DNA of 5,573 nt, taken from contig JACMKY010000037.1 of NCBI GenBank assembly GCA_014379925.1, forward strand, positions 1 to 5,573. Reading direction: 5' to 3'. Shown here in pieces: positions 1-5,573 of this stretch (positions are counted from its first letter, which is position 1; every line of letters begins with the position of its first letter). The notes beneath the pieces were generated by a model that ran no database searches, was not told the origin of the DNA, and was given only the letters and a program-made list of their open reading frames with translations. Origin of the DNA: Cytophagales bacterium. Lineage in GTDB: Bacteria > Bacteroidota > Bacteroidia > Cytophagales > ES-bin-26. The position numbers and the translations under genes are program-made.

Positions 1-267
1 AATGTAGTAGGCACAACTGCCCCGCCCGGTGTGGATGAAGTGGATTTCAAGCTGGCCGTTCTGCCAGGCGTTCAGCGGTTCGCCCGCCGTTTGCGCCCCC
101 GCGGGCCGCGCGCCCGCCAGCAGGCAAAGCCCAATCAGAATATCGAATATTGAACCGCGTCGGCGGACCGAAGGAACTCCGAATAACGAAGTAAAAAAAA
201 TAATTCCATCCTTCGACCGGTTCGCCGCCGTCCGCGGATGCGGTGCGATTCGGAGTTCCTTGTTCAT
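1..267 (-). CDS. Exported MBL-fold metallo-hydrolase (ComEC-like), N-terminal fragment
   Basis: This is the first 89 codons of a gene running off the left edge, read from the ATG at 267-265, the only standard in-frame start. Residues 39-58 form a hydrophobic stretch after an RRR triplet (35-37) and end in an AGA|QT-type signal peptidase I site, so export to the periplasm is likely. The mature part contains LEIHFIHTGRGSCAYYI, which matches the first strand and turn of exported MBL-fold proteins often annotated as ComEC/Rec2-like hydrolases (family pattern roughly IHxIxTGRG followed by FPDGTT). The zinc-binding HxHxDH motif would lie outside the window, so activity cannot be judged. About 35 residues precede the signal peptide, which is unusually long; the true start may differ or the poly-T tract may be miscounted. 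It starts 37 bp after the receptor stop with no terminator between, suggesting one operon. The family call is moderately secure; the substrate is unknown. Confidence 0.68.
   Translation of the reverse strand, partial: MNKELRIAPHPRTAANRSKDGIIFFTSLFGVPSVRRRGSIFDILIGLCLLAGARPAGAQTAGEPLNAWQNGQLEIHFIHTGRGSCAYYI
171..261. repeat. 14-bp perfect inverted repeat inside the MBL gene start
   Basis: AAGGAACTCCGAAT at 171-184 is the exact reverse complement of ATTCGGAGTTCCTT at 248-261, with a 63-bp spacer (185-247) holding an A8 tract on the plus strand (193-200). Both arms lie in the N-terminal extension of the hydrolase gene, before the signal peptide. Neither arm extends further without mismatch. Confidence 0.85.
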
Positions 268-279
268 CAGTTCGACATT

Positions 280-292
280 GTTAAAATTTAAC
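280..292. repeat. AT-rich 13-bp palindrome in the receptor-hydrolase gap
   Basis: GTTAAA-A-TTTAAC is a perfect odd palindrome lying 13 bp upstream of the hydrolase ATG, in an otherwise GC-rich neighbourhood. It could be an operator-like site or simply an unstructured AT-rich initiation region, which often replaces a Shine-Dalgarno sequence in Bacteroidota. No terminator is present in this 37-bp gap. Confidence 0.5.
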
Positions 293-304
293 CTTCCCCA
301 GCCA

Positions 305-3300
305 TCAGAAAATGTACTTCACCCCCAGGTGTACCTGGTAGGGGGTGGAGGTCCGGTAGCGTTTCTTGCCCGCGTCTTTGTTGAGGGCGTAGTTCCACCG
401 TTGGTCAGTGGCGTTAAACCCTTCCACGCTGTTGTAGAGTTGGTTGTTGTAGACCTCGTGATAACCGCCCCATTCGGTATTGAGCAAATGGAGGAAGTTG
501 AAGATGTCGGTCCGGATTTCCAACTTCTGGCTCTTGCTTTTGAAGAGGCGGAACTGCTTTACCACGCTTACGTCCCAGGAGTAACGCCAAGGCTGCAAGC
601 CCCCGAAAGCCGGGGCAAACGTACCCAGGTTGTCCTCCAGGTACTTGCGGTATTCGGGCGAAGTCTTGGCCAGCAATTCGGTCATTCCCGTGCGGAGGTA
701 TTCGGGCGTGGAAGCATCGTTCGGATCGAAGATGAAGGGCAAACTGGCGTTTCCGCCGGGTGCGTTGAGGTTGATGCCCTGGATGTCGCGTCCGCCCGCG
801 ATGCTGGCCGTGAAGCGGTCGGCCTGCTGGGCAATGAAGTTGGAACTGAAGGTGAAGCCGAAGAACGAAGGCGACACCCCCGACACGATCACTTTGTGGC
901 GCAGGTCCTCGCTGTCGTAGGTGTTGGCCAGGTCCCTTCCCCAGTTCTGGTACGACTGTCCCACGAAGTGAAATTCGGTGGCGTCGCCGGCGTTGTAGAG
1001 GGGCGAGCCTTTGGAAGCACCCCGGGTGTAGGAGAGGTTCAGCTGCCCGTCCCGGACTTTGAGGTTCGCCTCCACCACGAACGCCCAGAAGGTGGCCGCC
1101 CAATCGGCGTTGGTGAATTCGAGCACCTGGGTAAACCGGTTGGACTTGCGTGCCAGGTCGTAGGGAGCCTGGAGGGGGCTTCTTTGGAGGGCTTCCAGGG
1201 GTACGTACACCTCGCGGTTGCCTTCGCTGGGGAGGGTAAAATACGGCTCGTGCAGGTTGCGGTTTTCGAAGTAGTAGTTGCCCACGGTGCGGTTGTAGTA
1301 AATGCCCGCCCCCACGTTGAGCCAGTCAGTCAAGTACTTGTAGTAGTTGAGGTTGAGTTTGAGGGTTTTGGGCGTCCGCAGGTTCTCGTCGAGCATGATC
1401 ACCAACGCCGCCGGTTCGGTAAACTTGCCGTTGGCAACCAGTTGATCGATGTAGGGCTGACCGGGAATGTTTCGTTCAAAGTCGTTGAAGTAGCTGGGCC
1501 AGTTGGCCGGGGGCAGGTCGGCTTGGGTAAAGCCGGGCAGGCGCGTATCGGCCACCACGGTTTTGTAATCCACGCCGTTGTCGATGTGCGTCATCGTCAG
1601 CACCTGCGTGGTAAACTGCGACACGAATTGCCCGGCACCGAGCTTGAGGATGTCGTTGCCGTCGCCTTTCAGGTCCCAAGTCAGGTTGAGGCGGGGCTGG
1701 AAGCCGGTCCAGTCGAAGGGGCTGGTGTTGTTGCGCAGGCCCAGTTCTTGTTCGAGCGTGGCGTTGTAGTTGGGCTTCTTGGGAATCCAGGTGGCATCCC
1801 AGCGCAAACCCGCCACCAGGCTGAGGTTGGGCGTCAGGTTGGTTTCCATTTGCCCGTACAATCCCAGTTCCAGCACGTAGGGTTTTTTGAAACCGCCAAC
1901 GCCGTTCACGGGGGTTTTGCGTTCGTAGCGGTAGGGGCGGTTGGCCCGCAGGGCATCGATGCTCTCGTAGAAAAATTCGCCCTGCTGGTAGTGCGTCAGG
2001 TTGTCTTTGAGCTGGTTGTACAACGCGTCGGCCCCCAGGGTGAAAAGGTTTTTGCCCACGATAAAGTTGGTGTTGTTGATAATCTGGTAGTTCTGTTCGT
2101 GGATGATCTCAGGAATCCAGTACTGGTTGCCCCAGTACACCTGGCGGGTGCGCGAAGTGCCGTCGGCAAAGACGGAGCGTACGTCCACCCGACCCACCGG
2201 AGCGCGGTTGTAGATCAATTGGTTGGGACGCTTCACGTCCGAAAAGCTGGCGCGCAGGTCGTTGGTGACCGACGTGCTCAGCTGGCTGCGCAACGAAAAC
2301 AGGAGCGAGTGGTCGTAAGATCTTTCCTCGTACTGGGTGGAAAACAGCCCGCCTCCCTTGATCTTGCGCGGGTTGTAGAAACTGTGGTAGTTGTAGCGCA
2401 TGGTAAGCTGGTGGCGGGGGTTGAACTGCAAGTCAAAGCGGGCCAGCAGGTTGAAGGTGTTGTTGGGGGCTTGGATGGAACCGTACTGCTGGCCGTGCGG
2501 CGGCACGGGCACCTGGAAAGTAGGCCCTTCCAGAATGCGCACGATTTCGTCCATGTTGTCTTTGGTGATGCCCAGGTTCTTTTCGGCTTCCGGCAGGGTC
2601 GAACCCGCGGTTTCAAAATTCTCCACGTTGTAGGGCGACACGATGGAGTAGCGGTCGGCGGTGACGAAGAAGTGCAGCTTGTCCTTGATGAGGGGACCGC
2701 TCAAACTCACGCCGTACTGGCTGATGGTGAAGTCGCCGGGGGCGGTTTTTCGGCTGCCCTGGTCGTCGCGGACGAACTGGTCGCCGGTGAGAAAGTTGCC
2801 CGAGTAGTAGCCGAAGGCCGAGCCGTGGAAATCGTTGGTGCCTGACTTGGTCACGGCTTTGATCACGCTGCCGCCGCCGCGTCCGTTGGTTACGTCGTAG
2901 GCATTGTTTACCACTTCAAATTCGCGGATTGCCTCCAGCGATACGGGGAACGCCCCGCCCACCAGGTCGCCGAACACGTTGCGGCGGTTAGACACGCCGT
3001 CGAGCAGGTAGCCCGTCATGCCGGCTTTGCTGCCGGCGGCAATGGAGCCCCGGCTCAACGGCGATAAGTTGGCCAATGCCTGGTAGTTCCGCGTGGCGGT
3101 GGGGATGCGGTTCAGGGTTTGGCCACTGATTTTTTTGGCGTTGCCCAAACGCGCCTTGTCAGTCTTGAAGTCGTTGGCAGTGACTACCACTTCGTTGAGC
3201 AGGGTCTGTCCCTCCGCCAGGGCCGTTTCACCGGTTTCGATCAGGTCACCCTGCGAAAGCTGGTAACCCTTGCGGGTGGTGGTGCCGTAGCCCAAGTAGC

Positions 3301-3553
3301 TGATTGTAAGCGAGTAAGGACCACCGAGTGGCAGGTCTTTGAGCAAGAACTTTCCCGACACGTCGGTGATCGTTCCGGTCGTGAAACCCGTGCTCTCATT
3401 TCTGGCTTGAACGCTCGCCCCGATGATGGGTTCTTTCAGTTCGGTATTCACCACGTAGCCCGTAAGGTTGGCACCGGTGCCCTGCGCCCACAAGCCAGTC
3501 GGAAGCCCGAACCCCAGCCAGAGTGCCAGCCATAATTTTTGACGTTTTTTCAT
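305..3553 (-). CDS. TonB-dependent outer-membrane receptor, Oar-like, with carboxypeptidase-regulatory-like domain
   Basis: This complete 1082-residue protein is predicted to be a TonB/ExbBD-energised outer-membrane transporter or receptor. Residues 1-24 are a signal peptide (MKKRQK, a hydrophobic core, then LWAQ). Residues about 29-115 form a carboxypeptidase-regulatory-like beta-sandwich, including GASVQARNESTGFTTGTITD and GGPYSLTISYLGY. The linker LNEVVVTAND (119-128) resembles the stretch before the plug in Bacteroidota receptors. The plug covers about 130-245, with YLLDGVSNRRNVFGD and GGGSVIKAVTKSGTNDFHGS. The remainder is a beta-barrel rich in aromatic strands and ends in VKYIF with a terminal Phe, as expected for BAM-assembled proteins. 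Length and the RNYQALANLSP and GGPY motifs fit Oar-type receptors better than SusC, and no SusD partner is next to it. The ATG at 3553 is chosen because it gives the signal peptide directly. The next gene downstream is the exported MBL hydrolase. The substrate is not predictable; protein or peptide export or uptake has been proposed for Oar relatives. Confidence 0.93.
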   Translation of the reverse strand: MKKRQKLWLALWLGFGLPTGLWAQGTGANLTGYVVNTELKEPIIGASVQARNESTGFTTGTITDVSGKFLLKDLPLGGPYSLTISYLGYGTTTRKGYQLSQGDLIETGETALAEGQTLLNEVVVTANDFKTDKARLGNAKKISGQTLNRIPTATRNYQALANLSPLSRGSIAAGSKAGMTGYLLDGVSNRRNVFGDLVGGAFPVSLEAIREFEVVNNAYDVTNGRGGGSVIKAVTKSGTNDFHGSAFGYYSGNFLTGDQFVRDDQGSRKTAPGDFTISQYGVSLSGPLIKDKLHFFVTADRYSIVSPYNVENFETAGSTLPEAEKNLGITKDNMDEIVRILEGPTFQVPVPPHGQQYGSIQAPNNTFNLLARFDLQFNPRHQLTMRYNYHSFYNPRKIKGGGLFSTQYEERSYDHSLLFSLRSQLSTSVTNDLRASFSDVKRPNQLIYNRAPVGRVDVRSVFADGTSRTRQVYWGNQYWIPEIIHEQNYQIINNTNFIVGKNLFTLGADALYNQLKDNLTHYQQGEFFYESIDALRANRPYRYERKTPVNGVGGFKKPYVLELGLYGQMETNLTPNLSLVAGLRWDATWIPKKPNYNATLEQELGLRNNTSPFDWTGFQPRLNLTWDLKGDGNDILKLGAGQFVSQFTTQVLTMTHIDNGVDYKTVVADTRLPGFTQADLPPANWPSYFNDFERNIPGQPYIDQLVANGKFTEPAALVIMLDENLRTPKTLKLNLNYYKYLTDWLNVGAGIYYNRTVGNYYFENRNLHEPYFTLPSEGNREVYVPLEALQRSPLQAPYDLARKSNRFTQVLEFTNADWAATFWAFVVEANLKVRDGQLNLSYTRGASKGSPLYNAGDATEFHFVGQSYQNWGRDLANTYDSEDLRHKVIVSGVSPSFFGFTFSSNFIAQQADRFTASIAGGRDIQGINLNAPGGNASLPFIFDPNDASTPEYLRTGMTELLAKTSPEYRKYLEDNLGTFAPAFGGLQPWRYSWDVSVVKQFRLFKSKSQKLEIRTDIFNFLHLLNTEWGGYHEVYNNQLYNSVEGFNATDQRWNYALNKDAGKKRYRTSTPYQVHLGVKYIF

Positions 3554-3586
3554 GACAAAAAGGGGTTTTTTGGGATGGAAAGGAGA

Positions 3587-3594
3587 TAGTTTTG
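3587..3594 (+). promoter_or_regulatory. Possible plus-strand -7 box (TAGTTTTG)
   Basis: TAGTTTTG matches the Bacteroidota -7 consensus TAnnTTTG exactly. The nearest TTTG upstream (3569-3572) is only 14 bp away, closer than the usual spacing of about 19 bp, which weakens the call. If active, it would start a transcript near 3600 running through the GC-rich structured segment towards the hydrolase, giving that gene a leader of roughly 370 nt. Confidence 0.3.
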
Positions 3595-3600
3595 CACCCT

Positions 3601-3607
3601 CAAAGTA
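3601..3607 (-). promoter_or_regulatory. Possible -7 box of the receptor promoter
   Basis: On the minus strand this reads TACTTTG, one base shorter than the Bacteroidota -7 consensus TAnnTTTG. A transcript starting just downstream would have a leader of roughly 40 nt before the receptor ATG at 3553, a reasonable length. No TTTG-type -33 element is seen at the expected distance upstream, so this is only a candidate. Confidence 0.3.
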
Positions 3608-3658
3608 CGGCTCTCCTTGTTAGGCGATTGTTAAGCCTGCATCAGAAATGGATTAACC

Positions 3659-3794
3659 TTGACCGTAGACGGGGGAAAAGCCCGGCGGTGGGATGCAGGG
3701 CCGGATGGGCCCGCGTAACCCGGGGCCGACTGCCTTCGGATTCAGCGCCCAGTCGGGGTGGTCCGGCAATCCGGCGCCTAGTCGCCGCGGTCAA
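3659..3794. other. GC-rich segment with potential multi-hairpin RNA fold
   Basis: TTGACCG at 3659-3665 is perfectly complementary to CGGTCAA at 3788-3794 and could close the whole segment. Inside are a 7-bp bulged stem (GCCCGGC 3680-3686 with 3700-3702 plus 3707-3710), a perfect 7-bp stem CCGACTG/CAGTCGG (3726-3732 with 3750-3756), and a 5-bp stem CGGCG/CGCCG (3772-3776 with 3783-3787). The strand is undetermined. GC-rich DNA often folds by chance, and no known RNA family is firmly recognised. Confidence 0.3.
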
Positions 3795-3845
3795 CTTCCG
3801 GGAGCGGCTCCGCTAAATAGCCCGGTTCGGCCGTCTTCCGTATTC

Positions 3846-3879
3846 AAAAAAGCACCATCTTTGGGTGGATGATGGGTGC
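3846..3879 (-). terminator. Intrinsic terminator-like hairpin facing the minus strand
   Basis: GCACCATC (3852-3859) pairs with GATGGGTGC (3871-3879) with one bulged G and an 11-nt loop. Read on the minus strand, the stem is followed at once by six T (3851-3846), the classic Rho-independent layout. No minus-strand gene lies directly upstream of it; the nearest is the DUF4097 gene ending at 5099. There is no T tract in the plus direction. Confidence 0.45.
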
Positions 3880-3945
3880 GCAAAAAAAGGGTACGCCCCA
3901 CTGAAGCGGTTCACAACCCCGGGTTTCCACGTCATTCAACCCCGT

Positions 3946-3971
3946 TTATAGTCTCCCATTATAGTCTCCCA
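3946..3971 (+). repeat. 13-bp perfect tandem duplication at the hydrolase start
   Basis: The unit TTATAGTCTCCCA occurs twice in direct succession (3946-3958 and 3959-3971). The last A of the second copy is the first base of the hydrolase ATG. The first copy is followed by TT and so makes no start codon. It replaces the region where a ribosome binding site would be expected, and no purine-rich site is present. Confidence 0.85.
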
Positions 3972-5020
3972 TGAAAACCTTTTTGAAGTGGCTGGCCTTC
4001 GGGCTGATCGTGTTGCTGGTTGCTTACCTGCTGGGACCCTCCCCGGACCGACCCCGGCTGGATGCCTCCCTGCCCCGCGTACCCACCTCACCCGCGCAAC
4101 TGGAGCGCGACGTCAACACCTCGGAACGGTTGAAGAAAGACGTGCGGTCCAACAACCAGGCCCGGATTGTGTGGGCCGATTCCGCGCGCAAGACGAAGAC
4201 CCCGTACAGCATCCTGTATCTCCACGGTTTTTCGGCGAGTCAGGAGGAGGGGGCGCCCGTGCACACGAACCTGGCGCGACGCTTCGGCTGCAACTTGTAC
4301 CTGGCCCGGCTGGAAGACCACGGAACGAAACGCAACGACGTGTTCATGAAACTGAACGCCGACAACTACCTGGCATCGGCCAAGCGGGCACTGGCCATTG
4401 CCAACCAGTTGGGCGACAGCGTGATCGTGGTGGGCACTTCCGCCGGTGGCATGCTGGGCCTGGGCCTGACCTCGCTCCACCCCCGGATCGCCGCGCTGGT
4501 GCTCTACTCGCCCGCCGTGGCCCTCTTCGATCCGGCGTCGGTGCTGCTCGACAAGCCCTGGGGGTTGCAGATCGCGCGGCGGGTGTTCGGGTCGGACTAT
4601 TCGGAAGACCGGACGGCAACGGCGGCCGTCCAGCGGTACTGGACCCAGCGCTACCGCCTCGAAGGCGTGGTTGCGCTGCAATCGCTGATTTCCAACACGA
4701 TGACGCCCGAAACCTTCGGACGCATTCGCTGCCCCGTGTTGCTGGCGTACTACTACAAAAATGAGGAAGAACAGGACAAAGTGGTATCGGTTCCGGCGAT
4801 GCTGACCATGTTCGACGAGTTGGCAACCCCGGCCTCGCTCAAACGGAAGGTGGCCTTTCCGGACGCGGCCGACCACGTCATCGCCTCGCACCTGCGCTCG
4901 AAAGAGTGGCCGAAGGTGGAGCGCGAAACGGTGCGTTTCCTGGAAGAAGTGGTGAAACTAAAACCCGCCGTGCCGAAAGCGACCGCCGCCCGGCCGGTCA
5001 TCTCCAACGACGCGCCTTAG
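3971..5020 (+). CDS. Membrane-anchored alpha/beta hydrolase (esterase/lipase-like)
   Basis: This complete 349-residue protein starts at the ATG at 3971, which leads directly into a positively charged segment and one hydrophobic helix (about residues 4-22, FLKWLAFGLIVLLVAYLLG). No lipobox cysteine follows, so it is probably tethered to the inner membrane with the catalytic domain in the periplasm, though a cleaved signal cannot be excluded. The catalytic features are in the usual order: oxyanion-strand motif ILYLHGFSAS (81-90), nucleophile elbow GTSAGG with Ser157, a probable acid at Asp269 in EEEQDKVVS, and His302 in DAADHVIAS. Residues about 185-245 between strands likely form the lid or cap. 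The tail after residue 330 is rich in Ala and Pro and probably disordered. The fold is a serine carboxylesterase or lysophospholipase-like hydrolase; the substrate is unknown. It is divergent from the receptor gene, has no clear Shine-Dalgarno site, and ends in its own terminator, so it is likely monocistronic. Confidence 0.9.
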   Translation: MKTFLKWLAFGLIVLLVAYLLGPSPDRPRLDASLPRVPTSPAQLERDVNTSERLKKDVRSNNQARIVWADSARKTKTPYSILYLHGFSASQEEGAPVHTNLARRFGCNLYLARLEDHGTKRNDVFMKLNADNYLASAKRALAIANQLGDSVIVVGTSAGGMLGLGLTSLHPRIAALVLYSPAVALFDPASVLLDKPWGLQIARRVFGSDYSEDRTATAAVQRYWTQRYRLEGVVALQSLISNTMTPETFGRIRCPVLLAYYYKNEEEQDKVVSVPAMLTMFDELATPASLKRKVAFPDAADHVIASHLRSKEWPKVERETVRFLEEVVKLKPAVPKATAARPVISNDAP

Positions 5021-5027
5021 GGCGTCA

Positions 5028-5063
5028 GGCGTTTTGCCCCGAATGCCCGGGGTGCCATTTTTT
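5028..5063 (+). terminator. Rho-independent terminator after the alpha/beta hydrolase
   Basis: Just after the hydrolase stop, CCCCG (5037-5041) pairs with CGGGG (5048-5052) around a 6-nt loop. An outer GGC/GCC pairing (5028-5030 with 5054-5056) may extend it, and T6 follows at 5058-5063. The T tract suits only the plus strand, so it serves the hydrolase and not the convergent DUF4097 gene. Confidence 0.55.
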
Positions 5064-5098
5064 CCCGGCGGCCGAAGGTTGAACGTGCCACGCTTGCG

Positions 5099-5573
5099 CT
5101 ACTTCAACTTCCGCAGGTAGATGTTGTTGCTGATGGATTCAAGCCGCACGTCCGGGCCACCGCCGTTGAAGGTTCCTTTCAGCAAGTAGCCGACGATGGG
5201 GTTCTTTGCCTGCTGGTTGCCAAAGTCAATGTCCAGGTCGGAATACAATTCGCCGGTAATGGATTTGAGGGCGACGTTGGCACCCTTTCCGTCCGGCCAG
5301 CTCACGTCCAGGAAACCGCTGATGGACTTGGCGTACACCGGGCCGGCGGCCTCGCGGATGAAAATGTTGCCGTTGATGGTTTCCACCCGCAGGTCGGCTT
5401 GGCGGGGCAAGGATACCTCGTAGTTGATCTTGCTGCACACGTAATGGCCGTCGCCGTTGGAATACGATTGATGGCTACCGGGACAATCCTCGCGTTTGCC
5501 CTGCCGGATCAATGCCTGGTCGAAGTCGGTCTTCACGCTGATTTTCTGCGCGTTGACCGCCGTTTCAACCACC
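5099..5573 (-). CDS. DUF4097-like beta-strand repeat protein, C-terminal part
   Basis: This gene enters from the right edge; 157 complete codons and a TAG stop are visible and the N-terminus is missing. The first visible Val codon (GTG at 5572) should not be taken as the start because the reading frame stays open to the edge. The sequence consists of repeating short strands with the signature ETINGNIFI, AKSISGFLDVSW, LKSITGELYSDLDI and LESISNNIYLRKL, the ladder-like pattern of DUF4097/DUF2807-type putative adhesin or envelope beta-helix proteins. Such proteins are usually exported and often sit near sigma/anti-sigma regulators, but no such neighbour is visible here. An insertion before the repeats carries Cys30, His34, His43 and Cys46 (numbered from the first visible codon), which could form a disulfide or a metal site. 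It converges with the alpha/beta hydrolase across 78 bp. The function is unknown; the family assignment is fairly secure from the repeat pattern. Confidence 0.78.
   Translation of the reverse strand, partial: VVETAVNAQKISVKTDFDQALIRQGKREDCPGSHQSYSNGDGHYVCSKINYEVSLPRQADLRVETINGNIFIREAAGPVYAKSISGFLDVSWPDGKGANVALKSITGELYSDLDIDFGNQQAKNPIVGYLLKGTFNGGGPDVRLESISNNIYLRKLK

Larger units (their letters stand above)
3554..3970. other. 417-bp divergent intergenic region between receptor and hydrolase
   Basis: This gap separates the start codons of two divergent genes and should hold both promoters. From left to right it contains an A/T-rich leader of the receptor (3554-3600), two opposed TAnnTTTG-like boxes (3587-3607), a GC-rich segment with a long-range closing stem and internal hairpins (3659-3794), a small GGAGC-G-GCTCC palindrome (3801-3811), a terminator-like hairpin for the minus strand (3846-3879), and a 13-bp tandem repeat reaching the hydrolase ATG (3946-3971). 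The only open frame of note (3592-3816 plus, TTG start) has an Arg-rich, unconvincing product and is not called as a gene. No tRNA is recognised. Confidence 0.7.

Noticed and set aside
29..2845. A 938-codon open frame on the plus strand, antisense to the receptor
   Set aside because: Its codons are exactly in register with the receptor codons, so its stops would correspond only to receptor codons TTA, CTA and TCA, which this GC-rich gene avoids. The product is repetitive Val/Gly/His/Gln-rich text with no recognisable domain, and the receptor explains the region fully.
3670..3775. Resemblance to a cobalamin riboswitch (GGGGAA, GGTGGGA, GCCCGC in order)
   Set aside because: The elements are degenerate, the ACTGT after CCCGC and the typical B12 box are missing, the spacing is longer than usual, and neither flanking gene is an evident cobalamin gene.
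3745..3784. Short direct repeat GCGCC(C/T)AGTCG at 3745-3755 and 3774-3784
   Set aside because: Only two 11-bp copies with one mismatch in GC-rich DNA; this is within what chance can produce and overlaps the stems already described.
3592..3816. 74-codon plus-strand frame with a TTG start in the intergenic gap
   Set aside because: The start overlaps the TAGTTTTG box, the product is Arg-rich without a recognisable motif, and the segment looks like GC-rich non-coding DNA.
3856..3863. CATCTTTG as a -7 box for the hydrolase
   Set aside because: It differs from TAnnTTTG at the first base, lacks an upstream TTTG at a suitable distance, and lies inside the terminator-like hairpin.
4088..4891. 267-codon minus-strand frame inside the alpha/beta hydrolase
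   Set aside because: It lies opposite a gene with a complete catalytic set and a membrane anchor; its product is His/Arg/Gly/Val-rich without a recognisable domain, as expected for a shadow frame.
5570..5572. GTG as the start of the DUF4097-like gene
   Set aside because: The frame stays open to the window edge, no signal peptide follows the GTG, and exported proteins of this type are normally longer, so this Val is almost certainly internal.

Overview
The window looks like chromosomal DNA from a fairly GC-rich member of the Bacteroidota, probably Cytophagales. The evidence is an Oar-type TonB-dependent receptor with an N-terminal carboxypeptidase-regulatory-like domain, a DUF4097-type beta-strand protein, start codons without convincing Shine-Dalgarno sequences, and promoter-like TAnnTTTG boxes. 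The order is an inference from protein style and base composition; no rRNA or marker gene is present.

Layout from left to right. Positions 1-267 (minus) hold the N-terminal 89 codons of an exported protein whose mature start resembles ComEC-like metallo-beta-lactamase-fold hydrolases; the rest lies beyond the left edge. Positions 305-3553 (minus) hold a complete 1082-residue outer-membrane TonB-dependent receptor, only 37 bp upstream of the hydrolase and very likely co-transcribed with it. Positions 3554-3970 are a 417-bp gap with promoter-like boxes, a GC-rich segment able to fold into a closed multi-hairpin structure, a terminator-like hairpin facing the minus strand, and a 13-bp tandem duplication touching the next start codon. 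Positions 3971-5020 (plus) encode a membrane-anchored alpha/beta hydrolase with a complete Ser-Asp-His set, followed by a plus-strand terminator. Positions 5099-5573 (minus) are the C-terminal part of a DUF4097-like envelope protein whose start lies beyond the right edge.

The receptor and the metallo-hydrolase form a plausible envelope unit (outer-membrane import or binding plus a periplasmic hydrolase), but the substrate cannot be read from the sequence. The alpha/beta hydrolase is divergent from the receptor and convergent with the DUF4097 gene, so it is probably an independent unit. No mobile element, CRISPR array, tRNA or rRNA was seen. The most unusual items are a perfect 14-bp inverted repeat around a poly-T tract inside the start of the metallo-hydrolase gene, and the structured element in the large intergenic gap. 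Neither proves a new system; both can be tested.
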